From an uncultured Oribacterium sp. (GTDB lineage Bacteria; Bacillota; Clostridia; Lachnospirales; Lachnospiraceae): a DNA stretch of 6,740 nucleotides. Shown here in pieces: positions 4,924-6,740 of the stretch. A program made the position numbers and the translations under genes. Where the stretch lies: assembly GCA_900772695.1 (NCBI GenBank), contig CAAGRO010000051.1, positions 1 through 6,740 on the forward strand. The letters run 5' to 3'. Numbering within the stretch: position 1 is the stretch's first letter; each line of letters starts with the position of its first letter. The notes beneath the pieces were generated by a model. It was not told where the DNA came from. It was given only the letters and a program-made list of their open reading frames with translations, and made no database searches.

Positions 4924-5877
4924 ATGAACGGTTTACTTGCATCCCTGCTGGGCGCGGTTTCACAGGGCCTCATCTGGTCGATGATGGTGCTCGGCGTCTA
5001 CATCACCTTTAAGCTTTTAAATATCGCCGATATGACGACGGACGGTGCCTTCGCACTGGGCGGCTGTGTGTGCGCGACGATGATGCTCGCGGGACTCGAT
5101 CCGACCCTGGCGCTGGTCTGTGGCGCGCTGGCAGGTGGCGTAGCAGGTGCTGTGACCGGTGTTTTACATACCTTCTTCGGTATTCCGGCGATCCTCGCCG
5201 GTATCCTGACCCAGATCTCTCTCTGGTCCATCAATCTTCGGATCATGTCGGATAAGTCGAATCAGTCGGTCAATAAGATCGCGTCCGACATCACCTTCTG
5301 GGTGGACAGGCTCGGCATCACCCAGTCGCAGGCGACCCTGATCGTAGGACTCATCGTCGCGATCGCACTGATCCTGGTACTCTACTGGTTCTTCGGCACC
5401 GAGCTCGGTGCCGCCCTTCGTGCGACGGGTAATAACGAAGACATGATCCGTGCCCTCGGCGTGGATACCAACCATGCGAAGCTGCTCGGACTCGTCATTG
5501 CGAACGTTCTCTGTGGCCTGTCCGGTGCACTCGTCTGTCAGTCCACGAAGTATGCGGATGTCGGCATGGGTACCGGTGCCATCGTCATCGGTCTTGCGTC
5601 CATCGTCATCGGTGAAGTCATTTTCGCACGTGCGCGTAATTTCGCACTGCGTTTAAGCTCTGCCGTCATCGGCTGTGTCATCTACTTCGTGATCCGTGCG
5701 GTCGTTCTCCGTCTCGGTATGAAGGCGAACGATATGAAGCTGCTGTCGGCGATCATCGTGGCCCTGGCCCTCTGTGTTCCGGTGGCGATGCAGAAGTACC
5801 GTGCAGCGAAGAGCTATCGTGAGTCTGTATCTGAGGATGATGAGGATGCCGATGTACTCGCGCAGAAGGAGGCATAA
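4924..5877 (+). CDS. trpY: ABC transporter permease, TrpY-like (BPD_transp_2 family)
   Basis: This 317-residue integral membrane protein begins at the ATG at 4924, with AGGAGG 7 nt upstream; the frame is open further upstream without a good ribosome binding site. Roughly eight or nine hydrophobic segments can be seen, for example about 8-29, 42-59, 62-84, 137-157, 185-205, 215-235, 245-263 and 272-290. A cytoplasmic loop near FGTELGAALRATGNNEDMIRALGV (157-180) matches the ATPase-coupling region of this permease group, which is related to the branched-chain amino acid and sugar permeases. The tail (about 290-317) is charged and probably cytoplasmic. It would form the transmembrane channel, presumably as a dimer, receiving ligand from the upstream lipoprotein. 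The ATPase gene starts 3 bp after its stop, and that gene's ribosome binding site AAGGAGG lies inside this coding region, so their translation is probably coupled. Confidence 0.88.
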   Translation: MNGLLASLLGAVSQGLIWSMMVLGVYITFKLLNIADMTTDGAFALGGCVCATMMLAGLDPTLALVCGALAGGVAGAVTGVLHTFFGIPAILAGILTQISLWSINLRIMSDKSNQSVNKIASDITFWVDRLGITQSQATLIVGLIVAIALILVLYWFFGTELGAALRATGNNEDMIRALGVDTNHAKLLGLVIANVLCGLSGALVCQSTKYADVGMGTGAIVIGLASIVIGEVIFARARNFALRLSSAVIGCVIYFVIRAVVLRLGMKANDMKLLSAIIVALALCVPVAMQKYRAAKSYRESVSEDDEDADVLAQKEA

Positions 5878-5880
5878 GCG

Positions 5881-6678
5881 ATGTTAGTAATCAAGAACGT
5901 ACGAAAGACCTTTAATAAGGGAACCGTCAATGAAAAAAAGGCCCTGCGCGGCATCAACCTGACCCTGAACGATGGCGATTTCGTGACCATCATCGGCGGA
6001 AACGGAGCCGGCAAGTCGACCCTGCTCAATATGATCGCCGGTGCCTATCCGGTCGATTCCGGCATCATCGAGATCGATGGGGAAAACATCACGAAGCAGC
6101 CGGAGTGTAAGCGCGCGAAGTACATCGGACGCGTGTTCCAGGATCCGATGAAGGGCACGGCCGCCGACATGCAGATCGAGGAGAATATGGCCCTCGCCTT
6201 CCGCAGAGGAGAGCACAGACGTCTCCGCTGGGCGGTTACCCAGAAGGAGCGTGAGTTCTATAAGGATGCGCTCGAGCGTCTCGGTCTCGGCCTCCAGAGT
6301 CGTATGACCAGTAAGGTCGGCCTCCTGTCCGGTGGTCAGCGCCAGGCCCTGACGCTTCTGATGGCGACGCTCAAGCGTCCGCACCTGCTCCTGCTCGACG
6401 AGCATACCGCGGCCCTCGATCCGAAGACCGCCTCGAAGGTTCTGGCCCTCACCGAGGAGATCGTCGGGGAGAATCATCTGACGGCCCTCATGGTCACCCA
6501 CAACATGAACGACGCGATCCGGATCGGAAACCGCCTGATCATGATGGACAACGGAAAGATCATCTATGATGTCGCCGGGGAGGAGAAGAAAAAGCTCACC
6601 GTCGAGGATCTGCTTCAGAAGTTCGAGGAGGCCTCCGGCGGAACCTTCGCGAACGACCGTATGATGCTCGCGCGATGA
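5881..6678 (+). CDS. trpZ: ABC transporter ATP-binding protein, TrpZ-like
   Basis: This 265-residue ATPase has every ABC motif in order: Walker A GGNGAGKST (39-47), Q-loop VFQDP (85-89), signature LSGGQ (149-153), Walker B LLLLDE (169-174) and the switch His in VTHNM (His207). DEHTAALDP appears where many ABC proteins have DEPTSALDP; as I recall it is usual in this TrpZ-like (COG1101) subgroup, not a defect. It hydrolyses ATP on the inner membrane face to drive the permease encoded just upstream. The start ATG has AAGGAGG (5866-5872) 8 nt upstream. The frame ends in tandem stops, TGA (6676-6678) then TAG. A short GC-rich hairpin (6686-6698) follows without a T-run, so the transcript may continue past the window. 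Confidence 0.93.
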   Translation: MLVIKNVRKTFNKGTVNEKKALRGINLTLNDGDFVTIIGGNGAGKSTLLNMIAGAYPVDSGIIEIDGENITKQPECKRAKYIGRVFQDPMKGTAADMQIEENMALAFRRGEHRRLRWAVTQKEREFYKDALERLGLGLQSRMTSKVGLLSGGQRQALTLLMATLKRPHLLLLDEHTAALDPKTASKVLALTEEIVGENHLTALMVTHNMNDAIRIGNRLIMMDNGKIIYDVAGEEKKKLTVEDLLQKFEEASGGTFANDRMMLAR

Positions 6679-6688
6679 TAGCAGAGGC

Positions 6689-6738
6689 CCGGAGGGCCGG
6701 CATCAGAAGCACAGTACTACGAGACCGGTAAAATCTAA
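6689..6738 (+). repeat. Right copy of an inverted repeat found at both window ends
   Basis: This is the partner of the repeat at 2-51. The best conserved blocks are GCACAGTACT (6709-6718) and CGAGACCGGT (6720-6729), followed by an AATCTAA end (6732-6738). It lies directly behind the ATPase gene. Its first bases are part of the GC-rich hairpin GGCCC-GGA-GGGCC (6686-6698), which the left copy keeps only in part. Both copies read outward in the same sense. Confidence 0.75.
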
Positions 6739-6740
6739 TC

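Noticed and set aside
6686..6698. GGCCC-GGA-GGGCC hairpin after the ATPase gene as a terminator
   Set aside because: The stem is 5 bp with no T-run behind it, and it belongs partly to the end repeat.
6679..6738. Short outward-reading frames in both end repeats that end in a similar peptide (EAQY.ETG.I, then TAA)
   Set aside because: Both frames are closed by stops within about 20 codons upstream and have no start or ribosome binding site, so I treat the similarity as part of the DNA repeat.

Overview
The window reads as chromosomal DNA from a fairly GC-rich Bacillota, most likely a clostridial or Lachnospiraceae-type anaerobe. The grounds are strong AGGAGG ribosome binding sites, sigma-A-type promoters, a CIRCE-like heat-shock operator, a lipoprotein solute-binding protein and a TrpXYZ-type importer. 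All six genes lie on the + strand with similar codon use (AAG, GAG, ATC and CTC favoured). There is no transposase, integrase, phage gene, CRISPR array, tRNA or rRNA.

Layout: (1) A repeat at the extreme left end (1-51) recurs inverted at the extreme right end (6689-6738), matching at 42 of 50 positions. (2) A monocistronic HAD-family phosphatase (171-920) has its own extended -10 promoter. (3) A two-gene operon (1197-3428) encodes a COG0523/CobW GTPase with a very His-rich metal-binding insert, then a second CobW-like protein. The second lacks the CxCC motif and carries a C-terminal segment resembling the YcgQ/DUF1980 family. The operon has a near-consensus promoter, a CIRCE-like inverted repeat over the predicted start of transcription, and a leader able to form a long stem. 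It ends at a strong intrinsic terminator (3442-3468). (4) A TrpXYZ-type ABC importer follows: lipoprotein binding protein (3592-4635), permease (4924-5877) and ATPase (5881-6678). A terminator plus promoter between the first two genes makes two transcripts.

How they work together: the CobW pair probably handles metal delivery or storage, most likely zinc, and may be tied to protein-folding stress if the CIRCE-like site is real. The importer resembles the tryptophan/aromatic amino acid TrpXYZ group. Both importer transcripts carry the palindromic motif CTTTAAAG, three of four copies followed by N3 and a TAAAG-like half, and two copies share the 13-mer CGCTTTAAAGCGT at about +10. This suggests one regulator controls both transcripts. 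Each leader can also form a sizeable RNA stem, and the permease leader closes on its predicted first nucleotides.

The less ordinary signals are the shared operator family, the permease leader RNA, the CIRCE-like site on a metallochaperone operon, the CobW/YcgQ-like fusion and the inverted repeats at the window ends. All functional statements rest on reading motifs by eye; no searches or folding programs were run.
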